Below are positions 1-11,050 of a stretch of DNA of 64,000 bases, in pieces; the first letter of the stretch is position 1, and the number at the start of each line of letters is the position of its first letter. Source of the DNA: Gordionus sp. m RMFG-2023 (Eukaryota > Nematomorpha > Gordioida > Chordodea > Parachordodidae); the NCBI RefSeq assembly GCF_954871325.1, contig NC_088775.1:21739561-21803560 (forward strand). The letters are read 5' to 3'. Under the pieces are notes generated by a model, which saw only the letters and a program-made list of their open reading frames with translations, searched no databases and was not told the origin of the DNA. Position numbers and translations under genes: made by a program.

Positions 1-420
1 TAATTGTAAATGCAATTATTAATAATTTAATTGAGATTTTATAATATTTTAAAATTTGCAATTAAGTGAAATGTTAATAAATTTTAAACAACTTAATTCA
101 TTTACGCCATTTTTAATTTTTTAAAAATTTATTCTCAAAGATTTCTATTGCAGTGTTAATAATTTTTAAACAATTAAATTCATTTACGCCTATTTCTAAT
201 TTTTAACTTATTCTCAAAGATTATTAATTAGAGGAAAATAAAAGTGTAAGTTATTATATTGGATATTATTAATTTAAGAATTACGTCTAAATAAAAATTT
301 TTAAATTGTACATGACTGCTTTATAATTATATTTTGCCCATAAATAAAAGAAAAATTTTATTTTTATACCAAATTTATGTCTACTTTTTTAATTATGATA
401 AAATAAATTTTTTTTCTTAT
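1..420. other. AT-rich DNA without recognised features
   Basis: No convincing ORF, RNA or element boundary is visible here. Two short stretches near 75-120 and 155-215 resemble each other (both contain ATTTACGCC and TTATTCTCAAAGATT), which suggests a small degenerate direct repeat. Confidence 0.5.
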
Positions 421-558
421 CAATTCAAAAATTCTTAAACCCAAGCTGAACCGGAACCAAACCCAGGTTTAAAAATATTTCCCTGAACCGAACTCACCTA
501 TACCTTAAATCGAACCCGAAACGAACCCGGGCAAAAATTTTAGTGGGTTCGCATCCCT
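421..558. repeat. Terminal fragment of a hAT-like element with GAACCCGGG words
   Basis: A stretch much richer in GC than its surroundings repeats variants of GAACC, AACCCGG and GAACCGAA and ends in GGGTTCGCATCCCT. Read on the minus strand the end is AGGGATGCGAACCCAC. This matches the plan of several other elements in the window: a short tip starting with TAG or AGG, then a repeated GC-rich word. The partner end and target duplication are not seen; the element probably runs off the left edge. Confidence 0.4.
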
Positions 559-861
559 GGGCCTATGTTTAGAGAAAAAAATCGAAAAAGAGGTGTTAGT
601 TTTTATTGACAAATTGTGAATACATAAATGACAAATTTTAGATGTGATCAGTCCTTTAACTATTACCGGACGAACATTCTTTTTAATTTATTTGCGTAAA
701 ATATATAATTATTTATATTAAACTAAATTTTGTTTTAAATATAATTTAAATCCTGGAATGAATTTGCTTATCTTTCTATATTTCTATAAAAAACGAATAA
801 TAAAAAAATTATACGAAAGATATAAATTAAAGAAATTTGATACTTTATCAAGTGTATAAAG

Positions 862-1424
862 GGCATTTACCGCCACTGCCCCTCGGTTTAATTGGTATAT
901 TTAATAGAAATTCGAAATATTTCGATATAAAAAGTGAAAATATCCTGTTATTGGTAAGTTAGCAACAAAATTTTAACCATAATACATAGTTTCTTAAAGC
1001 GCCATCTATTTTCCTTCTTAGTAAAACATATTTGTAAGAGCCGATAGCGTTGCCAATGTTTAGACATTTTATGTATATGTATAAAAGGTGTCTGAATAAA
1101 AGGCAAAAAATTTTTTCGAAAACAAAATAAAAACACAGGTAAAGCAATATAGGAGTTAAAGACTCAAATCCACACCAAATTTTTTTATTTTTTGATAGAC
1201 CTTTAAAGATTTATTTTGCATACAATATGATATATTATATGAGATATATGCATTTTAAAAATTTTACAGATTCTAAAGGATGCTGAGCCCCTATATTTCG
1301 AGAACCAGGTGTGCCAGCGAGCCAAAATAAAAGACTTTCTCATTTTTTCATCTAATAATTTCAGAAACTTTAACAATTTTAAAAGGGGTTGGCCGAGTCG
1401 TGATCGATTTAACATGGAATGACC
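862..1424 (+). repeat. Dispersed 0.56 kb repeat, copy 1
   Basis: This stretch is clearly homologous, over nearly its whole length, to 53828-54424 (opposite strand) and 59838-60392, plus a half copy at 59621-59820. Shared landmarks in order are TGTTATTGGTAAGTTAGCAA, AAAGACTCAAAT, TTTTTGATAGACCTTT, CATTTTAAAAATTTTACAGA, CCAGGTGTGCCAGCGAGC and GATCGATTTAACATGGAA. No copy has a long ORF, so the small ORFs inside are not believed. Whether it is a non-autonomous DNA transposon, a SINE or a satellite-like unit cannot be decided. Confidence 0.7.
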
Positions 1425-1639
1425 ATTTAAATTTATATCGTTATCAAGTTTTCATTGACATTATATTTATCTACCATTTTAAAATTTGTCAACAAATCAT
1501 TTAAAACTTTTCACTGCTATAGTAAAATATTTCAAAAAATATCTATATTACTAACTTATGAGAATATCTAAAATCATTATATAGGAACTTAAGAAAATTA
1601 GGAAATCATAGATAACAAATTTCATAAATTTTATGCCAT

Positions 1640-1960
1640 TGTTAGAAGCAGAGCTCTATGAATTTAATATTTGCCTACCTCAACTTGCGGCAACGTAAAC
1701 CCATTGTTATAAATCTCCTTACCCCCTCTTGGTTACTTTTATATCTCAAAATGAAAGGTTCTTGATTTCAGACAGCACTTACAAATCTACAAATACTATT
1801 ATCACAGTTCAGATCTATTTCAAATCTTGATGTGAAAGAATTAAATATTTGGCAGATTTTATTTTAAGGATGCTAAAATTTCCTGTAATTCATTACTACT
1901 AGCTGAATGCAAAGTGGTAAAAAGGTTAAATATGATTGATAATGTTCCAAAAAAATTTAT
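1640..1960 (+). pseudogene. hAT transposase fragment (C-terminal half)
   Basis: The sequence resembles, base for base in blocks, the region 17750-18050 of the nested hAT element. Shared blocks encode AELYEFNICLP, then the stretch around AATGAAAGGTT and CTTTTGG. It is a decayed piece of the same ZMYM1/DUF4371-like hAT family, with stops in every frame and no visible ends. The flanks 1425-1639 and 1961-2221 are AT-rich with nothing recognised. Confidence 0.55.
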
Positions 1961-2221
1961 AGATACTATCTTACTCCTAAACTTTATTTATCTTACTCAG
2001 TTCCTAGTTACACTTATTCAACGACACAATAATTGATAATAATTTTTATTTTAATTTTTCGCCAGAATATCAAAATATTACAATTTTAAATTCGATAAAA
2101 ATATCAAAATTTTTTTAATAATTATTTTCCTAAAAGTTCTCATAATTATTTTTTTTACATCATCTAAAAATCTATTTCCAAAATAATAATCATATCATTT
2201 TATTATAATTTTATTTAATAC

Positions 2222-4110
2222 TATAGAAGAAAATTGCTATAAGAAAAAAATATTACACTCACAATAACATGAAGTTTTCCCATAAGGTTTCCGTTGTAAC
2301 CACCAATGGAGCCGGTACCATTTCAGCCATTCTTTTGGTAGCGGAATTCGTCACGGGCTTTACCTGACATACCATCTCAGGACTATTATGTGAATCACCT
2401 GCGCGATATTTAGTAGGCGACTCCCATTCATTCCTTGCGAAATGTAGACTGTCTGTTCATACTTGGCCATAGACGGTCTAATGCTACTCTCCTACAAATT
2501 CATGGGTTAGCCGTTTTGTCATCGCACTTTGACTTTCGATTCCATTATCGTTGTTGTTTCCTAAGAGTAATTTACATTTCTTGGACGGCATCTTGCACTG
2601 ATCCACCATATGATCCTCCGCATAACAGTTGAAACAACGTCTTCTCTTGGGAACGTGGGCTCCTTTTTCTGGTCTGTTCCTGGAATACCCACATCCATCT
2701 GCAAACCCATATATATCGGAATGAAGGTTACTTATTGATAGTGACAAAAGTTAATAAATTTTGATTTGGTATCCATAACCAGTTTTTTTCCGAATTTCAC
2801 AAATCAGAATTTTACCTTTTTAAAGAAATATAATAATAACAAGCGATTTCTTTTTTTAGAAAAAAATCAACATCAATAAACTATTTATTTATTTACAAAA
2901 AAAAATGTGCTGTGTGAAAAATAAAAAAAACTTTTACCTTCCAACGGCAATATATATTTATTTTATAAAAATATGAGGTGGGATATACAATAACCCTGAT
3001 TTACTTAATCGAAAATTATTTATTATTTTCCCTAAATAAAATTAGTTCACTTTATCTTTCATTCATTGGCATTGGTGCGTGTGTAAAGGAAAAATAAATG
3101 AATGGAACAACATCAATCCCCTTTTTTATTATCCCATTTCATTTTCCCAAAAGTTCGATTTCACATAGTGATATAATAGCAATACCTTTTGGTTTTAAAA
3201 AATTCCAAGACATTCTGGTCTTTCGATCCAAAAATAATTCAACAGGCGTAACTCCTTTACGATTCCTGGAATTATTATAATATAATTGGGCTATCCAAAC
3301 ATCATTTCTTTCTTGTTTGACCTTTTTAATCCAATTTTTCACTATGCCTACCATCCTCTCAGCTTGTCCATTAGATCTAGGATGATATAGTGGAACCAGC
3401 ACATGCTTTATTTGTAAAGAACTATAGAAATGCCTAAAAATTTTCTTATGAAAGTCGGCCCCCCATCAGACACACTGATTTTTGGAATCCCAAATTTAGC
3501 CCACAATTTTTTTAATATTTCGATACCAGTCATGGTCGTTAACCCATGAACTTCTTCATATTCAATCCACTTTGAATATGAATCCAAAATTAAAAAATAC
3601 ATTTTTTTATCTAAATCCAAAAAATCAATGTGGACACGTTCCCACGGTTAACTTGACCTTGGCTACACATTCTTTATGGGACATGGATTCACAGGTATTA
3701 CATGGAACACATTTATTTGTAATTTTTTCAATTTCTATATTAATACTCGGCCACCAAATATATTCACGGGTTCACAATTTCATCTCTGCCTAGATGACCG
3801 GCATGTAATAAATCTAAAATCTTATGCGCAACTTAAATGGTAATACAGCACGATTTCCACGCATTATACAATCGTCCACAATTGACAATTGTTTTTGTAT
3901 ATTTTTATACCAATCATGTCTGATTTTCCAATTTTTACACCCGTTAAACACATTTTTAACTGACTTATCCTTGTCTTTCAAGATATTATATCTTCCCAAG
4001 TGGTATCCTCCCTTTAACATAGATTATAAAGTATGAATCAAAGCATCTTCACTCTCTATAATTTTATTATTTATTACTTCATGAAATTGAATCGCATAGT
4101 GTTTGAGGAT
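2222..4110 (-). mobile_element. Broken Ty3/gypsy-like retroelement, 3' part
   Basis: Fossil retroelement read on the minus strand. In its 5' to 3' order: integrase zinc-binding and catalytic core region (about 4040-3140; recognisable HPRSNGQAERMVGIVKNW and a SKWIEYEEVHGLTT stretch, as in K02A2.6-type gypsy elements), a noncoding stretch of about 390 bp, then a short ORF with a CX2CX4HX4C zinc knuckle (CFNCYAEDHMVDQC, about 2750-2480). Several breaks are present and gag, protease and reverse transcriptase are missing on this side. It is moderately old. Its last ~940 bp are repeated in inverted orientation at 4640-6655. Confidence 0.8.
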
Positions 4111-4525
4111 TGAACCTGTGGGATTCGTCACGTCACAACAATGACCATATTAGGAAACGAGATTAATAATAAATTTATAAATATTATTAAATATATAAAC
4201 CAATATGTATATATAGATATATATATATATTCGTTAAATGAATTGGTTTGTGACTGCTAAATTTATATAAAAATTCATGCACAAATCAGGGTATAAACCT
4301 ATGTGAGCATAGGGGGTCTTCAAATGAGGTTTATGTGACTATGAGGGTAACTTTATGTGACTAGTGGGTTTAAATTATTACTCCCAGTTATTGAATGACA
4401 TTGGTTCTTATTTTTCGATAACATGATAGTTTATGATTGTCTTGTATCGTAGGTAAATGAATATACTTGGTAGTAAAAAAAAGAGGATAAAATTAATTTA
4501 TTACATAGCAACTAGGGGTTGAATT

Positions 4526-4851
4526 GCGAAAAAGAATTTTTTTAACTTGATTCTAATGGTATTACAGTCAAGTAAAAACATTAATTATATCAATAATTTG
4601 GTTTGTGGAAAGTAATTAATAAAATTGTTAAATTCCGATAATTAACAGTTTGAACTTTTGGGAAAATGAAATGGGGTAATAAAAAGGGGATTGATGTTGT
4701 TCCATTCATTTTTTTTCCTTTACACACGTACCAATGCCATTGAATGCAAGATAAAGGGAACTAATTTTATTTAGGGAAAATAATAAATAATTTAGTTGAT
4801 TAAGTAAATCAGGTTTATTGTATATCCACCTCATATTTTTATAAAATAAAT
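4526..4851 (+). repeat. Direct repeat, copy A, abutting an inverted-repeat element
   Basis: Starts GCGAAAAAGAATTTTTTTAA and ends ATAAAATAAAT. It is nearly identical to 5604-5923, differing by a few short indels. The two copies sit exactly against the two outer ends of the 752-bp element between them, as if they were a 320-bp target duplication. The inner two thirds match the retroelement end at 2950-3165 in inverted orientation. Confidence 0.8.
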
Positions 4852-5603
4852 GGTAACAGATTAAATCATGGGGAAATTTTCATATATTATTTTTTTTTTA
4901 TTTATTTTTTTTTAATATTTTTTTTTTTATTTATTTTTTTTAAAATATATTTTTTTATTTATTATTTTTTTTAAATTTAAAAAAATCTTAAGTATATTCA
5001 AGAATTTAGAAAAAAAGAGTATATTTAAGAATTTAGAAAAAAAGAGTATATTTAAGAATTTAAAAAAAAGAGTATATTTAAGAATTTAGAAAAAAAAGTA
5101 TATTTAAGAATTTAGAAAAACAGAGTATATTTAAGAATTTAATAAAAATAGGTATACCAAATAATTAATCAATTTATTTGAATAAACATAACATATATAC
5201 AATGATAATATAGATATATATATTTTTAAGGAAAAACAAAAATAGTTCTATATAAATTTAACATGTGTGATTGATAAGAAACTCATGATCTTTTAAAAAA
5301 GCCATGGTCCTTGTATAAGAAATACACATATTGGTGTTGTTATCCATAAAGAGGTAAAATGTTAAATTTAAAAAACTTTGATATTATATCAAAAAATTTC
5401 CTTCAAAATCCACACGATATTTATTTATCAAAAAAAAAATCTAAAAATACGCCAATTGAAAGAAAAAGGTAACATTCAAAAATTTCTACCAAAATCCAGA
5501 CAATCTAAAAAAAATAAATAAAAAATTTAAAAAAAAATAAATAAAAAAAAATAATAAAAAAAAAATAATATATGAAAATTTCCCCATGATTTAATCTGTT
5601 ACC
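4852..5603. mobile_element. Inverted-repeat miniature element with GGTAACAG tips
   Basis: The ends GGTAACAGATTAAATCATGG and its complement form a perfect terminal inverted repeat that continues for about 40 bp into AT-rich runs of (T)nA and (A)nT. No ORF. The interior holds a tandem array (4985-5150) and, towards the right, AT-rich unique sequence. It lies between two 320-bp direct repeats instead of a normal short target duplication. The family is not recognised. Confidence 0.75.
4985..5150 (+). repeat. Tandem array of a ~27-bp unit
   Basis: About six head-to-tail copies of a unit reading roughly GAGTATATTTAAGAATTTAG followed by an A-run. The copies are very similar, so the array is young. 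It lies inside the miniature element at 4852-5603. Confidence 0.85.
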
Positions 5604-5923
5604 GCGAAAAAGAATTTTTTTAACTTTAATGGTATTACAGTCAAGTAAAAACATTAATTATATCAATAATTTGGTTTGTGGAAAGTAATTAATAAAATTG
5701 TTAATTCCGATAATTAACAGTTTGAACTTTTGGGAAAATGAAATGGGGTAATAAAAAGGATATTGATGTTGTTCCATTCATTTTTTTTCCTTTACACACG
5801 TACCAATGCCATTGAATGCAAGATAAAGGGAACTAATTTTATTTAGGGAAAATAATAAATAATTTAGTTGATTAAGTAAATCAGGTTTATTGTATATCCA
5901 CCTCATATTTTTATAAAATAAAT
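5604..5923 (+). repeat. Direct repeat, copy B
   Basis: Near-identical to 4526-4851 (see copy A). Copy B runs on without a break into the retroelement end (TATATTGCCGTCGGAAGG), so B is the copy in its original context and A is the duplicated one. Confidence 0.8.
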
Positions 5924-6764
5924 ATATATTGCCGTCGGAAGGAAAAAGTTTTTTTTATTTTTCACACATCACATTTTTTTTTTGTAAATAAATAGATTAT
6001 AGTGATGTTGATTTTTTTTTAAAAAAAGAAATCGCTTTTTATTATTATATTTCTTAAAAAGGTAAAATTTTGTTTTGTAAAATTCCTGAATTATAAAAAA
6101 AACTGGTTATGGATACCATATCAAAATTTATTGACTTTTGTCACTATTAATAAGTAACCTTCATTCCGATAAATATGGGTTTGCAGATGGATGTGGGTAT
6201 TAGGAACAGACCAGAAAAAGGAGCTTACGTTTTCAAGAGAAGACGTTGTTTCAACTGTTATGCAGAGGATCATTTGGTGGGTCAGTGCATCCAAGAAATG
6301 CAAATTACCCTTAGGAAACAACAACGATAATGGAATCAAAAGTCAAAGTGCGATGACAAAACGGCTAACCCATGAATTTGTGGAGAGTAGCATTAGACCG
6401 TCTATGGCCAAGGATGAACAGACAACCTCCATTTTGCATGGAATGAATGGAAGTCGCCCACTTAATATCGCACAGGTGATGGCTCAGCATAATAGCCCTG
6501 AGATGGTATGTCAGGTAAAGCCCGTGACGAATTCCGCTACCAAAAGAACGGCTGAAATGGTACCGGCTCCAGTGGTGGTTATCACGGAGACCTTATAGGA
6601 AAACTTCATGTTATTGTGAATGTAATGTTTTTTATAGCAATTTTCTCCTATTTTAGTATGTAGTAAATTTATAACGTTTTTATATACCTTTTAATATTTT
6701 TTTTTTGTTTCTGGTGAATGCCTCTTGCTTATAATGGGGTGGCATGAAATATATGTAGACTACA

Positions 6765-6935
6765 TATATCTTAAAAATTGCATAAAACTGGGACAATATC
6801 TTAAAAATGGCATAAAAATAGGCCAGATACTTTGTGCCATATATGAGCAAAATCGCTTGCTTAATATTTTTCTGGATAAAATATTTAATAAGCCACTTTG
6901 AAAAATTGGCCGCAATCGAGCCTTTTAACAACATC
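6765..6935. mobile_element. Degenerate miniature hAT-type element
   Basis: Contains the block AATATTTTTCTGGATAAAAT, then a GCCACTTTGAAAAATTGGCC stretch, then a tip reading TTAACAACATCA. The same order is seen in the miniature element at 23649-23855, and the tip matches those at 24685-24867 and 25999-26167. The left end is unclear. The stretch from here to 7498 is AT-rich with nothing recognised. Confidence 0.5.
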
Positions 6936-7602
6936 ACTATTGAGAAGTACTACCTCTGAAAATAGATTGAATGGGTGGGCCCTTCTTAAAGTACATAGAG
7001 TTGGTTGACACATAATAGAATATTTTATTAAAATATAATTTAAATTTTTATATCAAATATTAAACGCTTTAAAAATTTAATTTTTTACAGTTATTTTTTT
7101 GAGATATTTATTTTATAGTGATTCATAAGCCAATTATATACATTTAATATTTTATCATTAATTTATATATTACAAACGTCAATAATTTATAGTCGCTAGT
7201 CCTATTTCTGAAACCTGCGATATTCTTAAATAACTTCTAGATTAATTCAAAATTAATTATCCCCCTCCCTCATAGTAAATTCCTCAGTGTGTTCCTGTTT
7301 TAGCTATATTATCTATCTATTATTAGATATTGATATTATTAAATTAAATAATATTTAATCATTATTTGTTTAAAAAGTCATTAAAACCACAGGTTTATTT
7401 CTTTACAATCAAAATACAAGGCCAATTTCATTTTAAGAACCAATATGGAAAAACACCCAAGAATTTAATATTTGATTTTCTTAAACACACTTTAATATGC
7501 ATAAGTCAGACGCGTAGCCAGCTGGGTGCCTCCCGCCCATAGCAAAAATTTTTGTAAAAAAAATAAAAGGTTTTTGTGAATTGCAAAGTATTCTCAAAAG
7601 TA

Positions 7603-8084
7603 GGGCTGTGCCGACACATATTTTTCACCGATCCGATCCGATATTGGTTCAAACTTGATCCGATATTTATATTGATCCCCCCCCCCTGAACCAAATGTAA
7701 TTTAGTAATCAATATTTTTTATGCAAAAATCGAAAATCGAATTATGCATTTAATTTAATTTTTTTATTTCTACAATAATTTAAAAAAAATTATATTATAA
7801 TAGATAAAATAAATATATTTAATAATATATCCAGTTGGTATGAATTATAAAATTGTAATATTTAATATGTAAAATTATAATATATTAGATTTTTTAAAAT
7901 AAAATATCCATAATTCAGATACTGTATTTAAAAAAATTCTTTATAAATAATAAAATTGGCGTTATTATTTTAAATTATTTGAAATAAATAAAACTTTGGG
8001 TGTTCCTTTCTATTTTTATAAAAAACTTTTAAAATACTATAAATCTATAATTATTTAGAAAATATTATAAATGTAAAATAAATA
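7603..8084. mobile_element. Left part of a GATCCGAT-type miniature element
   Basis: Begins TAGGGCTGTGCCGACACA and quickly runs into repeated GATCCGAT and GATCCGATATT words, as does the element at 33347-34057. A possible right end lies at about 22140-22175, where TATCGGATCCTGCAGGCTCG occurs in the opposite sense, just beyond the foldback element. That would make the foldback element an insertion in this one. No target duplication was found, so the pairing is inference. Confidence 0.45.
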
Positions 8085-8092
8085 GGTTCCAT

Positions 8093-9261
8093 TATACCTA
8101 AAACGAATTATTTGTTATTCGATATTCGATTCGTATTTTACGAATACGAATTCGAATCGAATAAGGAAAATATATTATTCGTCGAATAATTTTTTATCTA
8201 TTATTCGATCGAATTATTCGAGATTATTCGACTAAAATAATTTATAGTATTAATATATATTGGAAAATAATCATATATAAATCATATATTATTACTAAGA
8301 ATTATTTGAAATTATTTCAATTTAATAAAATCTCCTAGTGGAATAATGAAAATTGCGCCAAATTTTGAAACTCCATTTTAATTTATCTCATAATAGACCA
8401 TTATTTAGAAATTTCTTTTATGATTGAGATGGACGAAGAAGGTAATTTATATAACACATAACATATACAATTATAATAAACTGTTAATCCCATCAAGAAT
8501 GACGGGCAAACCTGATATTTCTCTTTCATTTGATGATGGAGAAATCATAAATTTGACTTTTTGCTTAAAGTTTTTACCACTTTATTTGTAAAATATTGCT
8601 AATGTGAGTTTTTCGTACTTATTTAAGTTACATAGCTTTTTGACAATTTATTATTTCCCCACATTAAAAAGAATATTACTTTGACTTATATATTATTTTA
8701 GTTTATGTTAATAACCACAAACTAGTGTTTGGGATTAAAGATCATCATTGAATCTCAGTAGGAATTTCTTATTGCCCAAATCAAATAATCTAAAACTTTC
8801 ATTATTCTACTATGAATCAAAATTCACAAAAATTTATATTATCTTTATAAAATTATATTCTTGATTCTTTTCCCAATATAATTAAATTTTATAAACAGTG
8901 TTTGGAATTAAAACCTATAAATCCAAATCATTTTTGTAAAAAATATTTTATAAGTAAATGAAAAATTGGCTGTTGTCAGATTTATCTTCTACATTATAGA
9001 TATGAATATTATATTGATTTTTCCACATTGTATATAAATATATTATATATGTATGCTTCTATTTTGTCTCACTAATAAAATTGTTTGTCTTTATCCTTAG
9101 TTAAATTTTACAAAATAAATTTTATAATAGATCTTTTTTAATTCATGGTAAATAAAATTTTCGAGTCGAATCGAATATTCGACGAATAGAATCGAATAAT
9201 CATTTTATTATTCATACGAATACGAATAATAAATTATTCGATTCGTATTTTTGTAGGTATA
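8093..9261. mobile_element. hAT-type miniature element with ATTCGAATCG words
   Basis: Tips TATACCTA (8093-8100) and TAGGTATA (9254-9261) are perfectly inverted and are flanked by a perfect 8-bp target duplication GGTTCCAT (8085-8092 and 9262-9269). About 90-120 bp at each end is packed with ATTCGATTCG, CGAATACGAATT and similar self-complementary words. The middle is AT-rich with no credible ORF. The 8-bp duplication points to hAT transposition. It is non-autonomous, and young enough to keep its duplication intact. Confidence 0.9.
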
Positions 9262-9269
9262 GGTTCCAT

Positions 9270-9525
9270 GTCAATTCAGCGAAACTTTTATCGCGAAACA
9301 CTTTTTCGCGAATGAATTTTATAGCGAAACTTTTATCGTGAATCCACATTAGTGAATACTTTTCCGCGAAAACAATATCGCGAAACCTTTAAAGCGAATA
9401 CATTAGAGAGAAATTTTTATCGCGAATCAATAATCGCGAAAATTTTAATTGTCAATATCGCGAAACATAAATCGCGAAGACAATATAGCTAAAACTATTT
9501 CGCGAAACATAACGCGCCCGATTAT
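9270..9525. repeat. Left end cap of foldback element 1
   Basis: Irregular repeats of CGCGAAA, GCGAAACTTTTATCGCG and similar words, self-complementary with 21770-22086. Small ORFs crossing it are meaningless. Confidence 0.85.
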
Positions 9526-10004
9526 TATTTTCTTATTATTAAAATAATTTATTTTATTTATATTTAACGTTGATATTTTATTTATCAACAAATAAACATC
9601 ATATTATATGATATATATTTTTTATTTATATTATTATATTATGAAATGCAAAATCGATTTCTTTTATAAAAAAATGATATGCTATTATTGTAATATTATT
9701 TTTGTTACAATTTATTAGTGATTTTACACGCTCAAAATTTTAAGCAAAAAATATTTTTTGAAGTTCAAAAAGTTTTAAACATATTTTGATAAAAATTTTA
9801 AATCTTTTTTGAGGAATTCTTTTTGTGAATTTTATTATAAATAAACAATCTTTTATAGATTTTGTTATTATTTTTGTAAAATTATCTATTTTTAAGTATA
9901 AGAGGTGGGTTTTCTAAATAATATTTTTTAAAAATATTTTTATTTAACTTATTTATGTATATGATCTTTTTAAGGAAAATAATTTAATCTGACAATTTTT
10001 ATAT

Positions 10005-10372
10005 TCGTTATTGAAGATGTTCCTTGGAAAAATGACAATTATCATAATCGGTATTTTAAATATATTAGATTATTTTACGGTAAAATATGTATTTTTAACA
10101 TGTTAAATTAAAATTTTAATTAAGATGCACCATATAAAAGGGACAATTATCATAATCGTTGTTTTTAATTTTTTTTGACATAAATCAGTTAAAATAAGTA
10201 TTGTTAACATGTATTAATAAAACTGTGAAGATGTACCCAAGATAAGTGACAATTTTCATAATCATTTTTAAAGTTTTTTGAATTTTTTTGACGCAAATGG
10301 GCAAAAAATAAATTGCTAACATGTTTAAATAAAACTTCAGTGAAGATGTACCCTAGATAATTGACAATTGCG
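10005..10372 (+). repeat. Satellite array, left arm of foldback 1
   Basis: About three and a half units of ~107-113 bp. Each has GACAATTNTCATAATCG, then TTTTTTGAATTTTTTTGACG, a TAACATGTT block, and GAAGATGTACC. The array breaks off inside the GACAATT palindrome at about 10372, where the retroelement begins, and resumes at 18970. Confidence 0.85.
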
Positions 10373-10699
10373 TTAGGTTTAATTATAGGAAGAAATACGA
10401 CTTACGTTAAGATAGAGAGTAAAGAGTTAGAAAATATTAAGAATATATTAAGAGAGGAAGATAAGAAGTAATATAAACAACTTCATACGAACGGATAATT
10501 ACAGACAGATAATTTGCTATAGTTGTGGTCAGCCGGGCCACATGTCGCGCCAATGTGAGATAACGAAGAATCTAAGATGCGCGAGGTGTGGCAAGAATGG
10601 CCATGTGGCTATAAGTTGCAGAGTAAACAATTCAATTGTAAGGTTCAATAGTTGTACCCAAGAGGGACACACACAAGAAAATTGCAATAAATGACTAAG

Positions 10700-11050
10700 A
10701 GAGAGATATTTTAATGATAAATTTTGTAATGATAATAATTTTTCTAATGTTGATAATTTAATTCAGATAAGAATAAATATTTTAATTTTAATGATAAATT
10801 TTGTAATGATAATAATTTTTCTAATGTTGATAATTTTAATTCAGGTAAGAATAAATATTTTAATTTTAATCATAAATTTTGTAATGATAATAATTTTTCT
10901 AATGTTGATAATTTTAATTCAGGTAAGAATAAATATTTTAATTTTAAGGATAAATTTTGTAATAATAATTTTGCTAATGGTGATAATTTTAGTTCAACTA
11001 AGAATAAGTATTTTAATGTTAATGATAAATCCGGTGATGATAATGAGTGT
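10700..11050 (+). repeat. 78-bp coding-type tandem repeats in the retroelement
   Basis: Four to five copies of a 78-bp unit, the first three nearly identical. Because 78 is a multiple of three the repeat keeps one frame, which would read as a 26-residue asparagine-rich unit (NFNDKFCNDNNFSNVDNFN and so on). It lies between the zinc knuckles and the protease of the gypsy-like element. The ORF in the other frame over 10791-11075 is a shadow. Confidence 0.85.

Larger units (their letters stand above)
4640..6655 (+). mobile_element. Second, inverted copy of the gypsy-like 3' end
   Basis: Fossil. From about 4650 (interrupted at 4852-5923) this repeats the 3' end found on the minus strand at 2222-3165, but on the plus strand, so the two ends face each other across 3.2-4.6 kb. 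It includes the zinc-knuckle ORF (about 6190-6600; FSREDVVSTV is a shadow frame, the knuckle CFNCYAEDHLVGQC is in another frame) and the tail CTTCATGTTATTGTGA. It is broken in a few places and lacks pol. Similarity of the two arms is high, so the inversion or second insertion is younger than the element. Confidence 0.7.
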
